A stretch of 64,000 nt of DNA from the NCBI GenBank assembly GCA_902594865.1, contig CACJNV010000001.1:62001-126000 (forward strand). Direction: 5' to 3'. This stretch comes from an uncultured Pelagibacteraceae bacterium (GTDB lineage: Bacteria > Pseudomonadota > Alphaproteobacteria > Pelagibacterales > Pelagibacteraceae). Shown piece by piece: positions 27,413 through 36,644 of the stretch. The notes under the pieces were generated by a model. That model had not been told where the DNA came from, searched no databases, and saw only the letters and a list, made by a program, of their open reading frames with translations. How positions within the stretch are numbered: position 1 is the stretch's first letter; every line of letters starts with the position of its first letter. A program made the translations under genes and the position numbers.

Positions 27413-30256
27413 TTAATGCAATCCTTTCAGATCTTTTACTATGTCGTTGAATCCTGTCGCAAGTGAGGCCTTAATCATTAAATAATCATTATTATTTAAA
27501 TCTTTTTTAATCAATTCAATAATTTGAGATTTGTTTAATAAAATCCTACCTTTTTTGGCTTTTGAAATATTTGCAAATATTATAGGTGCCATTTTACCTT
27601 TAACAAATACCTTATCTATCTTAGTTTGATTAATTATAGGAGCGATAGACTGATGAAGTTTTTTAGAATGACTACCGAGCTCTAACATGTCACCAATTAG
27701 TAAATATTTATTTGATTTTTTTGAGTTTATTTTATCAAAATTTTTTATTGCTGATTTTAATGATAGAGGATTTGAATTATAGCTTTGATCAATCAAATTA
27801 ATTTTTTTATTGTCAATTTTTATAACAGAATGATCTCCTCTTCCTCCAGGAATTTTGAAATTGAGGAAAATATTTTCATTAAGTTTAAATATGTTTTTAT
27901 AAATACTAATAACTGCCAAAGCAGAAAGTGTATTATATATATTGTTTTGAAAATCGTTAGAAACTGTAAAATACTTTTTTTTATTGTTTAATCTAACATT
28001 AATTCTAAATTTTTTTCCAAAGGTCTTTAAATTAATTAATTTAATATCTGCTTTCTGACTGTTAATACTAAAAGAAACTACTTTAATTTTATTTTTTTTG
28101 GCTATTTTTTTATGCAATTGAAAAAAATTGTCGTCTGCATTCAATACAATATAACCATAAGGTTTTATGTTGTTAATAATTTCAGATTTTGCCAAAGCAA
28201 TTTGCTTAATATTTTTAAAATTTTTAGCATGTGCATAATTTATATTTGTTATCACTCCAACATCTGGTTTTATAATTTTTGACAAATAATCAATTTCGCC
28301 TTTTTTATCCATACCAACTTCTAAAATTCCAAATTCGTCATTTTGTTTTAAATTAAAAAGACTCAAAGGAACTCCAAATTTGTTGTTATAAGATTTTGGA
28401 GAAATGCTTACTTTGGTAATTTTACTTAATACTTTGCCCAGCAATTCTTTAAGTGTAGTTTTGCCACAACTGCCTGTAATAGCTATTATATTTGTATCAA
28501 TACTTTTTCTGAAATTTTTTGAAATATCTGTTAAGAAATTTAAAGTATTTTTTACTTTAATCTGACGACTTTTATTTAATTTATCTTGAATTTTGTTCAC
28601 TACAGCTAATGATGCTTTTTTTTTAAATGATTGTGAAACAAATTTATTACCGTCATTTTTTTTTCCTCTAATAGCAAAAAAAATATCATTTTTAGTAACT
28701 TCTTCAGAATTAATCCTTGCTGTTTTTAAGGATATGGAAGCAGACAATTTTTTAATTTTGGCTGCCTCTTTAATCACATTTAATTTTAAATTATCTGATA
28801 AATTATTATTTTTATGCTTGATAGCATTAAGAATTACTTTTCTATCTGAAAAGAAAATTTTCTTATTTCCAATAACTTGCGTTTTCTCATGGCCTTTCCC
28901 AGCAACTAACAAAATATCACCTGAATTCAAATTATGAATAGCCTTTTTTATTGCTATTGCTCTGTTAGAAATTTCTGTAATTCTTTTTTTTTTGATCCCT
29001 TTTTTTATATCTCTTCTTATTTTTTGAGGATTTTCAAATCTGGGGTTATCATTTGTAAGAATGATACTATCTGCAAAATTATTAGCTATTTTCCCCATTT
29101 TTGATCTTTTATTTTGATCTCTATTTCCACCACAACCGAATAGCAATGTGATTGCTTTATTAGGAAATTGTTCTTTAAGATTTAAAAGACACGTTTTTAA
29201 AGCATCAGGCGTATGAGCATAATCCAGAATTACTTTTGATTGATTTTTAATTTTACCTATTTTTTCAAATCTTCCCTCAACTGGTTTCAATTTTGGAATT
29301 GTATTTAAAATTTTATTTAAACTAACACCGCTGTATTTTGCTGCGATTATTGCCATTAAAACATTTTTTAATTGTACTTTTCCTATTAAATTTAAATTTA
29401 GATCCTGTATTGAGCTATTTAATTTAATTCTTAGAACTTGCCCCTCTCCTTTAAAGTTATGAGATAAAAGCTCTAGATTATTTTTCTTATCATTTAGAGT
29501 ATGCAATTTTAATTTCTTATTAATTGTAATTTTTTTTATATTTTTAAACTCTGTAATTAATTGATCTGTAATTACATTCCCTCCTTTTTGGATTAGGTTT
29601 TCAAATAAATAAAGTTTTGCTTTTAAATAATTTTTTAAATTTTTATGATAATCAAGATGATCCTGGGATAGATTAGTAAATATACCTGAATTAAACTTTA
29701 AACCATCTAATCTATTTTGCTTTAAACCATGGCTTGAGGCTTCCATAATTACATTTTCTATTTTTTGATTTTTTAACTTGCTTAATATTTTAGCCAATTT
29801 TATTGGATCTATTGTAGTATTAGATAAACTCAAATTAATACTTTTTGATTTAACACCTAATGTGCCAATTGAAGCACCTTTTTTATTATTTAATTTTAAT
29901 ATTTGATAATAAAAATCTGCAACTGATGATTTTCCGTTTGTACCAGTAACTGCAATTAAATTTTTTGGTTTTTTACTATAAATTTTAAAAGCAGTTTCAG
30001 CTAATAATTTCCTTACATTATTTGTATGAATATACAAAATTCCATTTTGGAATGGATTTGTTTTTCTTTCGGTTACAATAATTTTACATCCCTTTTTAAT
30101 TACTTCTGGAATAAATTTATTACCATCAATACTATTTCCTTTGATAGCAAAAAAAATATTATTTTTTTTTATAGTCTTAGTATCAAAAGAAATTCCTGAA
30201 AAAGAAAAATTTTTATATTTTTTGTTTATGTTATGAAAATAATTTCCTAGAAACAT
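27413..30256 (-). CDS. murEF: bifunctional MurE-MurF fusion ligase
   Basis: A single uninterrupted 947-residue reading frame. Residues 1 to about 483 are MurE (UDP-MurNAc-tripeptide synthetase): ATP loop VTGTNGKSS (103-111), EASSHGLKQNR, DYAHTPDAL, and DNPR at 403-406, the signature for meso-diaminopimelate addition. Residues from about 484 are MurF (D-Ala-D-Ala adding): a second N-terminal domain (DIFFAIRGKKNDGNKF), ATP loop AITGSCGKTT (592-601), VLNADD, DQSYNSNPLSLKSAI and LGDMLELGSHSKKLH. Both halves are full length, so this is a true fusion rather than two truncated genes. It follows ftsI after 2 bases. Confidence 0.94.
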   Translation of the reverse strand: MFLGNYFHNINKKYKNFSFSGISFDTKTIKKNNIFFAIKGNSIDGNKFIPEVIKKGCKIIVTERKTNPFQNGILYIHTNNVRKLLAETAFKIYSKKPKNLIAVTGTNGKSSVADFYYQILKLNNKKGASIGTLGVKSKSINLSLSNTTIDPIKLAKILSKLKNQKIENVIMEASSHGLKQNRLDGLKFNSGIFTNLSQDHLDYHKNLKNYLKAKLYLFENLIQKGGNVITDQLITEFKNIKKITINKKLKLHTLNDKKNNLELLSHNFKGEGQVLRIKLNSSIQDLNLNLIGKVQLKNVLMAIIAAKYSGVSLNKILNTIPKLKPVEGRFEKIGKIKNQSKVILDYAHTPDALKTCLLNLKEQFPNKAITLLFGCGGNRDQNKRSKMGKIANNFADSIILTNDNPRFENPQKIRRDIKKGIKKKRITEISNRAIAIKKAIHNLNSGDILLVAGKGHEKTQVIGNKKIFFSDRKVILNAIKHKNNNLSDNLKLNVIKEAAKIKKLSASISLKTARINSEEVTKNDIFFAIRGKKNDGNKFVSQSFKKKASLAVVNKIQDKLNKSRQIKVKNTLNFLTDISKNFRKSIDTNIIAITGSCGKTTLKELLGKVLSKITKVSISPKSYNNKFGVPLSLFNLKQNDEFGILEVGMDKKGEIDYLSKIIKPDVGVITNINYAHAKNFKNIKQIALAKSEIINNIKPYGYIVLNADDNFFQLHKKIAKKNKIKVVSFSINSQKADIKLINLKTFGKKFRINVRLNNKKKYFTVSNDFQNNIYNTLSALAVISIYKNIFKLNENIFLNFKIPGGRGDHSVIKIDNKKINLIDQSYNSNPLSLKSAIKNFDKINSKKSNKYLLIGDMLELGSHSKKLHQSIAPIINQTKIDKVFVKGKMAPIIFANISKAKKGRILLNKSQIIELIKKDLNNNDYLMIKASLATGFNDIVKDLKGLH

Positions 30257-30258
30257 TA

Positions 30259-31950
30259 TTAATTAACCTCTATATATTTTGTGGCTAAAATAGGCCCGAT
30301 TTTATCTATGACTTTTCCAGCTACCTCTACTGAGGTCCAGCCAGCAGTATTATAAAGTGTACCCTTCCACCCTCCCTTTCGATGTCTATACTTATAATAA
30401 TAATCTTTAGATTTTTTTGGAGTATCGAGCATTACAACAAAAACAAATTGTGGATTTGAAGTGGGAAAAATGGAAGCAAAAGTATTTATTTTTGCCTCAG
30501 AATATGCTCCTCCCTCAGGTTGATCAGCAGTTCCTGTTTTTCCACCAATTTCATAATTCTGAACATCTGCAAATTTAGCCGTTCCTTCCTCAGTATTTAC
30601 AATTTTTCTTAAAGCACTAACAACTTGTTCTGAAATACCTCTGTTTAATATTCTTTCATTTTTTTTATTAAAATTATTTTCTTTATAAATTAATGTTGGC
30701 TTAATTTCATAACCGCCATTTGATAAAATAGAATAACCTTTTGCTAATTGAAGAATTGTAGTTGCTATTCCATGTCCGAAAGAAGCTGTAGCCAATCTGC
30801 ATTTTCCAAAATCATAATTTTTTTGAGGAGCAACTTCTTCAATATCAAAATCGATATCGCTTAACACACCAACTTTTTCTAAAAATAATTTAAATTTTTC
30901 TGAGCCAACTTTTTGGGCAATTTTTACAGATCCTATGTTTCCAGATCTAACTAAAATTTGCTCTGCAGTTAAATCTGATGGTATATCATTGTCGTACTCA
31001 CCTATTCTGTATTTGTCACATTTAATTGATTTGGGTAAATCTAAAAATTCAGTCTCTGGTTTAATTACCTTTTCATTTAAGGCGCTAGCAAAAGTAAATG
31101 CTTTAAGTACTGATCCAAGTTCATATGTTCCTTTGGTTACCCTGTTAATGTAATTTACATCTGTAATATTATTTCTTTCATTTGGATTAAAATCTGGCAA
31201 AGAAACTAATGATAAAATATTACCATTATTGACATCCATTAAAATGGCTGCGCTACCTTTGCTTTTAAAAATTTCCTGATATTTAATTAATTCTTTTCTA
31301 ATTAAAAATTGAATATCTTTATCTAATGTAAGTTTAATTGACTCTTTAGATTTTCTAAGTTCATCATTTAACGATTTTTCTAATCCAGAAATCCCATTAT
31401 TATCATCATCTATCTGACCTAAAACATGACTAAAAAGATTTTTTTGTGGATACATTCTTAAAACTCTTTCTTCTGGAACTAAAGATTTGTCCCCTAATTT
31501 CATTATTTTTTCATAATTTTCCTCTGAAATTTTCTTCTCTAAATAAAAAAATTTCTTAGTTTTAATTTTTTTTTTAATTTCATCGAAATTTTTATCAGGA
31601 AAAATAATATTTAAACTTAGAAGTAATTTTTTTTTGTTAATTATATCTGAAGTTTTTAAACCAATATCAATCGATTTAACTGTCTTAGCTAAATAATTTC
31701 CATTAATGTCTATGATGTCTGCTCGATAAAGCTGATTTTTAGATACAGGAAGATTATTTATTTTTTCTAATTTACTCTTTCGTGTGCCTAAGTGAACTAG
31801 GTGTATTGTATAAATTAAGTATATAATTAAAAAAACAAAGAAAATAAAAGCTACACGATTAAATTGAATATTTAATCCATTCTCTTTTTTCTTAAATTTA
31901 AAATCACTTTTATAATCTTCTATAGTTAATTTTGATTTATTATCAGCCAT
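30259..31950 (-). CDS. ftsI: FtsI (PBP3) septal peptidoglycan transpeptidase
   Basis: Class B penicillin-binding protein for septal cross-linking. The 563 residues have a cytoplasmic N-terminus, one transmembrane helix at about 33-50, a pedestal domain with the R-x2-I-D-x2-G-like start RADIIDINGNYLAK, and a transpeptidase domain with S280-V-L-K283, SGN and KTGTAD. Several helices of the large N-terminal part are compact relative to E. coli. It overlaps ftsL by one base (TAATG). Confidence 0.95.
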   Translation of the reverse strand: MADNKSKLTIEDYKSDFKFKKKENGLNIQFNRVAFIFFVFLIIYLIYTIHLVHLGTRKSKLEKINNLPVSKNQLYRADIIDINGNYLAKTVKSIDIGLKTSDIINKKKLLLSLNIIFPDKNFDEIKKKIKTKKFFYLEKKISEENYEKIMKLGDKSLVPEERVLRMYPQKNLFSHVLGQIDDDNNGISGLEKSLNDELRKSKESIKLTLDKDIQFLIRKELIKYQEIFKSKGSAAILMDVNNGNILSLVSLPDFNPNERNNITDVNYINRVTKGTYELGSVLKAFTFASALNEKVIKPETEFLDLPKSIKCDKYRIGEYDNDIPSDLTAEQILVRSGNIGSVKIAQKVGSEKFKLFLEKVGVLSDIDFDIEEVAPQKNYDFGKCRLATASFGHGIATTILQLAKGYSILSNGGYEIKPTLIYKENNFNKKNERILNRGISEQVVSALRKIVNTEEGTAKFADVQNYEIGGKTGTADQPEGGAYSEAKINTFASIFPTSNPQFVFVVMLDTPKKSKDYYYKYRHRKGGWKGTLYNTAGWTSVEVAGKVIDKIGPILATKYIEVN

Positions 31951-32255
31951 TATTCTTTAATAATTTTAAAATTTTGAATTTTATTTATATCTTTTGAAAT
32001 ATTATAGATTTTTATATCGTTTATATTTTTTTGAATTAACTCATCCTCAAAATATTGTGATTGATATTCAAGTAATCTTTCTGCAGAACTTAAATAATCA
32101 TACTCCAAGGATACATTTTCAAATTCAGAATTTAAAACTCTAATACTCTCTTTCGTTGTAAATATTTCATCTTCAATTTGTTTAGTCGTATTTTTTATTA
32201 TTGCAGTTGATAGGACTAAAAAAAATATAATTAATGCTAAAACAAACTTTTTCAC
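31950..32255 (-). CDS. ftsL: cell division protein FtsL
   Basis: A 101-residue bitopic protein with a transmembrane helix at about 4-20 and a coiled-coil-like periplasmic region ([20 protein letters not shown], then [16 protein letters not shown]). FtsL sequence is weakly conserved, so the call depends on size, topology and place between rsmH and ftsI. It overlaps rsmH by 4 bases. Confidence 0.82.
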   Translation of the reverse strand: MKKFVLALIIFFLVLSTAIIKNTTKQIEDEIFTTKESIRVLNSEFENVSLEYDYLSSAERLLEYQSQYFEDELIQKNINDIKIYNISKDINKIQNFKIIKE

Positions 32256-33262
32256 AGTTTGTCTCCGTAATTTTCAATTTCAATATAATTTCTGAATTGT
32301 TCCTCTATATCAGTATCAAAATTATAAAAATCAGTTTTTTTTATTGCATATCTAAATTTAGCGGATCTAGATGGTGTATTTTCGCTTACCTCTTCTTTTG
32401 AGGGAGTTATTGGTTTTTTTTGAATTAAGTTAAACAGTGTATCTGCTTGCTCTATAACTGGGCTATATCGTGAAATACTTTTGTTTTCAGAAAGACTCTT
32501 AAAAAAATATTTTACTATTTTGTCCTCTAAAGAGTGAAATGTAACTACACCTAAAACACCACCTTTTTTTAAAACTTTAGCAGCATTAATAAGTCCATAA
32601 ATCAACTCGCTTATTTCTTTGTTTACAAATATTCTAAGTGCCTGAAACACTTTTGTTGCATTATGAACTTTAAAATTTTTTCTTTTTTTTGATTTGTCAA
32701 TAATTTCTACTAATAATTTAGTATCAATTAGGTTTTTATATCTTTCTTTTATAATATTACGTGCAATGTATTTTGCTTCTTTTTCATCTCCAAAAAATTT
32801 AAAAATCTTTTCCAATTCTTTTTCATCAAGTTTATTAATTGCGTCTTCTGCTGAATAATTATTTAAACCCAGCTGCATATTTAATTTACCATCTGCTTCA
32901 AATGATAGTCCTTTTTGTGGGTCTTTAATTTGAGTATAAGAATAACCAAGATCAAAAATTATTCCTCTTATGTTTTCATTTTTGAGCTTTAAATTATTTA
33001 ATTGACTAAATTTAATATTTTTAAAAATAAATCTATCTTCAAAATTTTCTTTTAACCGATTAGCAATTTTTACACTCTCTATATCTCTATCTAGAGCTAT
33101 TACATTTGTATTTTTATAATCTAAAATTTTTTTGGTATAGCCACCTTGACCAAAGGTACAATCAATAAATGTGCCACCATGTTGAGGGGAAATAACGCTA
33201 ATAATTTCTTTTAGCAGTACCGGATAATGCTTTTGCATTTTCGGTACTATGGTGGCGTCCAT
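32252..33262 (-). CDS. rsmH: 16S rRNA (cytosine1402-N4)-methyltransferase RsmH (MraW)
   Basis: SAM-dependent methyltransferase for C1402 of 16S rRNA. The 336 residues include [10 protein letters not shown], the SAM-binding [57 protein letters not shown] and [13 protein letters not shown]. An ATG eight codons in (33238) fits the usual family start better (MQKHYPVLL) but the upstream ATG is also usable. Here it follows ftsZ by 18 bases instead of directly following mraZ. Confidence 0.95.
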   Translation of the reverse strand: MDATIVPKMQKHYPVLLKEIISVISPQHGGTFIDCTFGQGGYTKKILDYKNTNVIALDRDIESVKIANRLKENFEDRFIFKNIKFSQLNNLKLKNENIRGIIFDLGYSYTQIKDPQKGLSFEADGKLNMQLGLNNYSAEDAINKLDEKELEKIFKFFGDEKEAKYIARNIIKERYKNLIDTKLLVEIIDKSKKRKNFKVHNATKVFQALRIFVNKEISELIYGLINAAKVLKKGGVLGVVTFHSLEDKIVKYFFKSLSENKSISRYSPVIEQADTLFNLIQKKPITPSKEEVSENTPSRSAKFRYAIKKTDFYNFDTDIEEQFRNYIEIENYGDKL

Positions 33263-33280
33263 TTATTTCTTGGAAGACCA

Positions 33281-34762
33281 TTAATTTTTTTGTCTTCTTA
33301 AGAATGCTGGTATTTCCAGATCATCTTCTTCCTCATGATCAGATGATAAAAGTTCATCTGAACTTGAGCTTTCGTTTTCTGAACTGAATAAATCTGGCGC
33401 ATCAGAATCAACTCCGAATTCTTTAAGATCATTAGAGACCTCTTCATCAACATGGCTCTCTAGAGGCTCTTCATGATTAGTTTCCATGGCCTCTTGTGCA
33501 AAAGATTTTTCCATTTCATTAACTGAACTATCTTCGATTACACTTTCACTTTCCATGCTAGTATTTTGAACAACTTCTTCATTCATCATTTGGTTATGAG
33601 AGCTTTCAGTATGTTGTTCATGGATAACCTCATTTTCTAACTTTAAAGCATTAGCACCATCTGTAATGGGATTTGACGCTGTTGTGTTAGAAAAATTGAA
33701 AGATTGAGAAGATCCCATATTTGAAAAATCGGAGTAACCAGGATTACGATTTTGAATTCGATGAACCATGTTTACAACCGATTTTGACTCGGGTTGCTGA
33801 CCATCTAATGAGGTTGCAACAATTGAAACTCTCATCTTTCCGTCTAATTCTGTGTCGGTGATAGCTCCAATAATTAACTCTGCTTCAGGGTCTACTTCTG
33901 CTCTAACTTTATTTACAGCCTCATCAACTTCAAAAAGTTTAAGATCTTTACCACCTGTAATATTTACCAATAAACCTTTTGCACCTTTTAGAGTGTAATC
34001 GTCTATTAAAGGGTTACTAATTGCCATCTCTGCAGCTTTAAGAGCTCTACCTTCTCCCTCAGCTTCACCAGTTCCCATCATAGCTTTACCCATTGCTGCC
34101 ATAACAGTTTCAACATCAGCAAAATCTAAGTTGATTAAACCAGGTCTGACCATCAAATCAGTGATACTTTGAACACCGTGCATCAAAACATTATTTGAAA
34201 GGTTAAATGACTCTTCAAAAGTAGTCTGTTCATTAGCTATTTTAAATAGATTTTGGTTAGGTATAACAATTATTGTATCAACATGTTTTCTTAACTCTTC
34301 CAAACCTTGTTGTGCTCTTCTCATTCTAGAGGGGCCTTCATATAAAAATGGAAGAGTCACAACACCTACAGTTAAGATATTTAATTCTTTAGCAGCTCTT
34401 GCGATGACATGAGCAGCACCAGTGCCCGTTCCACCACCCATACCAGCTGCAATAAAAACCATGTTTGCACCTTGAAGTGTATTTACAATTTCATTTAAAG
34501 ATTCATCAGCTGCAGCTTGTCCAATATCAAGTTTTGCTCCTGCTCCCAAACCTTTTGTTAAATTTAATCCAATTTGAATTCTTGTTTTGGCTTTACTAAG
34601 CTTCAAATCTTGAGCATCAGTGTTTACTGCAATAAATTCTACACCTTGTAGATTATTTTCTATCATTTCGTTAATTGCATTTCCGCCAGCTCCACCAACT
34701 CCTAAAACTAGTAGTCGTGGCTGTAGCTCTTTTATCTCTGGTGCTTTAAAGTTAATTGTCAT
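33281..34762 (-). CDS. ftsZ: cell division GTPase FtsZ
   Basis: Tubulin homologue forming the Z-ring. The 493 residues have an N-terminal GTPase domain ([17 protein letters not shown], tubulin signature [24 protein letters not shown]), a T7 region ([11 protein letters not shown]), a long Ser/Glu/Asn-rich linker from about 330 to 475, and the conserved C-terminal peptide [13 protein letters not shown] that normally binds FtsA/ZipA-type tethers. It lies between mraZ (10 bases) and rsmH (18 bases), not after ftsA as is usual, so it is placed under the mraZ promoter. Confidence 0.98.
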   Translation of the reverse strand: MTINFKAPEIKELQPRLLVLGVGGAGGNAINEMIENNLQGVEFIAVNTDAQDLKLSKAKTRIQIGLNLTKGLGAGAKLDIGQAAADESLNEIVNTLQGANMVFIAAGMGGGTGTGAAHVIARAAKELNILTVGVVTLPFLYEGPSRMRRAQQGLEELRKHVDTIIVIPNQNLFKIANEQTTFEESFNLSNNVLMHGVQSITDLMVRPGLINLDFADVETVMAAMGKAMMGTGEAEGEGRALKAAEMAISNPLIDDYTLKGAKGLLVNITGGKDLKLFEVDEAVNKVRAEVDPEAELIIGAITDTELDGKMRVSIVATSLDGQQPESKSVVNMVHRIQNRNPGYSDFSNMGSSQSFNFSNTTASNPITDGANALKLENEVIHEQHTESSHNQMMNEEVVQNTSMESESVIEDSSVNEMEKSFAQEAMETNHEEPLESHVDEEVSNDLKEFGVDSDAPDLFSSENESSSSDELLSSDHEEEDDLEIPAFLRRQKN

Positions 34763-34772
34763 CTTTTATCCC

Positions 34773-35231
34773 CTATTGTTTGTTATGTTGAAGCTCCCAT
34801 TTAAGATTACCACGATTAATATTTGCTTTTTTCCTCGCTGTTATCTTAAATTTTTCAAATGCTGCTGGCTCCCATATTTGAAATGTTTGGCCTTGACCAA
34901 CAAACAACATGCTATTTTTTATTTTTGCATGTTTTAATAATTTTGATGAAAGTGAAATTCTGCCTTCACTGTCGAATTGTAAATTTATACTTTCTGCTAA
35001 TATTGATGTTGCAAAGTAATCTCTTTTTTCCTCAAACGGGTTTAAGGAGTCAATTGCTGAAGAAATTTTTTCAATTCTATCTTGAGAACAAGCTTCTATC
35101 GAGGAGTTATTAAATGATGGATAACAAATAACACCATTGTAACCTAGATTGGATAAATGTGACCTAAAACTTGCAGGCACAGATACTCTCCCTTTTTTGT
35201 CTAATTTGTTTTCGTATGTTGATAAAAACAT
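34773..35231 (-). CDS. mraZ: MraZ transcriptional regulator
   Basis: DNA-binding protein of the AbrB/SpoVT-like fold that represses its own dcw operon in several bacteria. The 152 residues contain the two tandem MraZ motifs: YENKLDKKGRVSVPASFR near the N-terminus and LQFDSEGRISLSSKLLKHAK in the second half, each with a D-x2-G-R core. It is the first gene of the cluster and sits just downstream of repeats matching the known MraZ box. Confidence 0.95.
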   Translation of the reverse strand: MFLSTYENKLDKKGRVSVPASFRSHLSNLGYNGVICYPSFNNSSIEACSQDRIEKISSAIDSLNPFEEKRDYFATSILAESINLQFDSEGRISLSSKLLKHAKIKNSMLFVGQGQTFQIWEPAAFEKFKITARKKANINRGNLKWELQHNKQ

Positions 35232-35249
35232 AAAACATAAATCCCTTTA

Positions 35250-35284
35250 TTCCCATATAATGGGAATTTATGGGATATTATGGG
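35250..35284 (-). promoter_or_regulatory. MraZ-type operator: three 10-bp-spaced TGGG repeats
   Basis: On the plus strand TGGG occurs at 35261, 35271 and 35281, exactly 10 bp apart, matching the known TGGGN-N5 direct-repeat architecture of MraZ boxes. The first repeat is also half of a perfect 7-bp inverted repeat TTCCCAT-ATA-ATGGGAA (35250-35266). The array lies 19-53 bases upstream of the mraZ ATG and covers the -10 element, so binding should block transcription. Confidence 0.8.
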
Positions 35285-35303
35285 TTTTACAACTGAACGT
35301 CAA
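35275..35303 (-). promoter_or_regulatory. sigma-70 type promoter of the dcw cluster
   Basis: Read on the minus strand: -35 TTGACG (35298-35303), 17-bp spacer, -10 TAATAT (35275-35280). The predicted start near 35268 gives a leader of about 37 nt to the mraZ ATG. It is the best promoter match seen upstream of the cluster, and the -10 box lies between two TGGG repeats. Confidence 0.65.
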
Positions 35304-35412
35304 TACCTATTATTTTGGGACTAATATATGTTTTAGTGGTAAAGAAAATAGACATTGGTACTCAAAAAATAGAGAACAAACAAAGAAACCCATAGTTATA
35401 TTTTGATTTGAA

Positions 35413-35771
35413 GTGCCAGATAAACTATAAGCCGGGTTCTGTCATTTAAACCTATCATTTGTCTAGGCTTAAGATCACTCTTAAGCTCAAGCAACTAACC
35501 CTGATGACTAGCCAAGGACGGCTTTTAGTCTTTCAACAATGTCATCTCTACTTAGTCTTGCTCCCAGTGGGGTTTTCCAGCGTTCATTGTTACCAATAGA
35601 ACCGGTGCGCTCTTACCACACCTTTTCACCCTTGCCATGTTATGGCGGTTTATTTTCTGTGGCACTATCCCTAGGGTTTCCCCCGCCAGGTATTACCTGG
35701 CACTGTGTCCTTGTAGAGCCCGGACTTTCCTCTTTAAAAATAAATTAAAGCGATAAGTCGTTTATCTGGCA
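35413..35771 (-). ncRNA. rnpB: RNase P RNA (class A)
   Basis: Catalytic RNA that matures tRNA 5' ends. Read on the minus strand it has conserved blocks GAGGAAAGTCCGGGCTC near the 5' end, AGGGTGAAAAGGTG, GGTAAGAGCGCACCGG in the specificity region and ACAGAACCCGGCTTATAG near the 3' end. The ends form P1: GCCAGATAAAC at the 5' side pairs with GTTTATCTGGC at the 3' side. Ends are set by P1 and may be off by a few bases. It lies directly upstream of the mraZ promoter on the same strand. Confidence 0.96.
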
Positions 35772-35776
35772 TTTAC

Positions 35777-35804
35777 AATCTATTACTTAAGTTTTAATTT
35801 TCAA
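35777..35804 (-). promoter_or_regulatory. promoter of rnpB
   Basis: Minus-strand -35 TTGAAA (35799-35804), 16-bp spacer, -10 TAGATT (35777-35782), ending 5 bases before the P1 5' strand of RNase P RNA. It fits in the 39-bp gap between the amidase stop and rnpB, which supports an independent start there. Confidence 0.55.
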
Positions 35805-35810
35805 GGAATA

Positions 35811-36548
35811 TTATTTGAATTTTTTTGCGATATTTTTGCTTATTAATAAGCATTCTTGATCAATTATTCCGTTTACCAATTCTTGTCTAAACCTTCTTTG
35901 AAAAGCTTTTGTAAGAATTTTAAGATATTTATTTTTTTTTATTTTATTATTTTTAGGATATCCAATTTTATGAATATTTGAGACAAAAAAATTCTCTTCA
36001 AATTTATTAGTTTTCATATTTCTGCTTCTTAATAAATCTTTATGATTTAAATCATGCCAATACCCAATTTTTTTTTTTGATAAATATTTCCATGGAAATT
36101 TTTCACCTGGATCTTTTTTTCTTTCTGGAGCAATATCAGAGTGGCCTAATATATATTTTTTTTTAATTTTATATTTTTTTAATAAATATTTGCTTAAATT
36201 ATAAACTGAATTTATTTGTTTTTTTGTAAAATTCTTATAATTAAAGTTGTGCCCTGGGTTATTAATTTCAATGCCTATTGAATTTTTATTTAAAGAAGTA
36301 TAATTTCTCCACTGGGAAGTTCCTGCGTGCCAAGCTACATGTGATTCTGGTACTAAATTTAATATTTCTCCATTTTTTTTTATAAAATAATGACTACTAA
36401 CTTTTGATTTAATATCTAATAACTTATTAATTGCATCTTTCTCATATTTCATTCCTGTATAATGAAAAATTAAAAATTCAATATTTTTTTTTTTTCTTTT
36501 TTTTAAATCGAAATTTGGAGAGTAAATCGTTTGTATTTTAAGGCTCAT
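35811..36548 (-). CDS. N-acetylmuramoyl-L-alanine amidase, AmpD/AmiD type
   Basis: Zinc amidase cleaving MurNAc(anhydro)-L-Ala bonds in wall turnover and recycling. The 245 residues carry the amidase_2 fold with zinc ligands H29 (FHYTG), H136 and D146 (GHSDIAPERKKDPGEKFPW); E94 (GIEINN) and K144 match the catalytic Glu and Lys of AmpD by spacing. No signal peptide is evident, so it may act in the cytoplasm like AmpD. The C-terminal ~85 residues form a basic extension seen in longer homologues. Confidence 0.88.
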   Translation of the reverse strand: MSLKIQTIYSPNFDLKKRKKKNIEFLIFHYTGMKYEKDAINKLLDIKSKVSSHYFIKKNGEILNLVPESHVAWHAGTSQWRNYTSLNKNSIGIEINNPGHNFNYKNFTKKQINSVYNLSKYLLKKYKIKKKYILGHSDIAPERKKDPGEKFPWKYLSKKKIGYWHDLNHKDLLRSRNMKTNKFEENFFVSNIHKIGYPKNNKIKKNKYLKILTKAFQRRFRQELVNGIIDQECLLISKNIAKKFK

Positions 36549-36644
36549 TTTACCTAATAATTTTAGCTATATTCTAGACAATATATGGTCATTTTTCCAA
36601 AATAAATGTTAATATATTCGTATTTATATATTATAAAAATTATT

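Noticed and set aside
35539..35748. Open frame of 69 codons on the plus strand
   Set aside because: It lies wholly antisense to RNase P RNA, whose conserved blocks explain the sequence.
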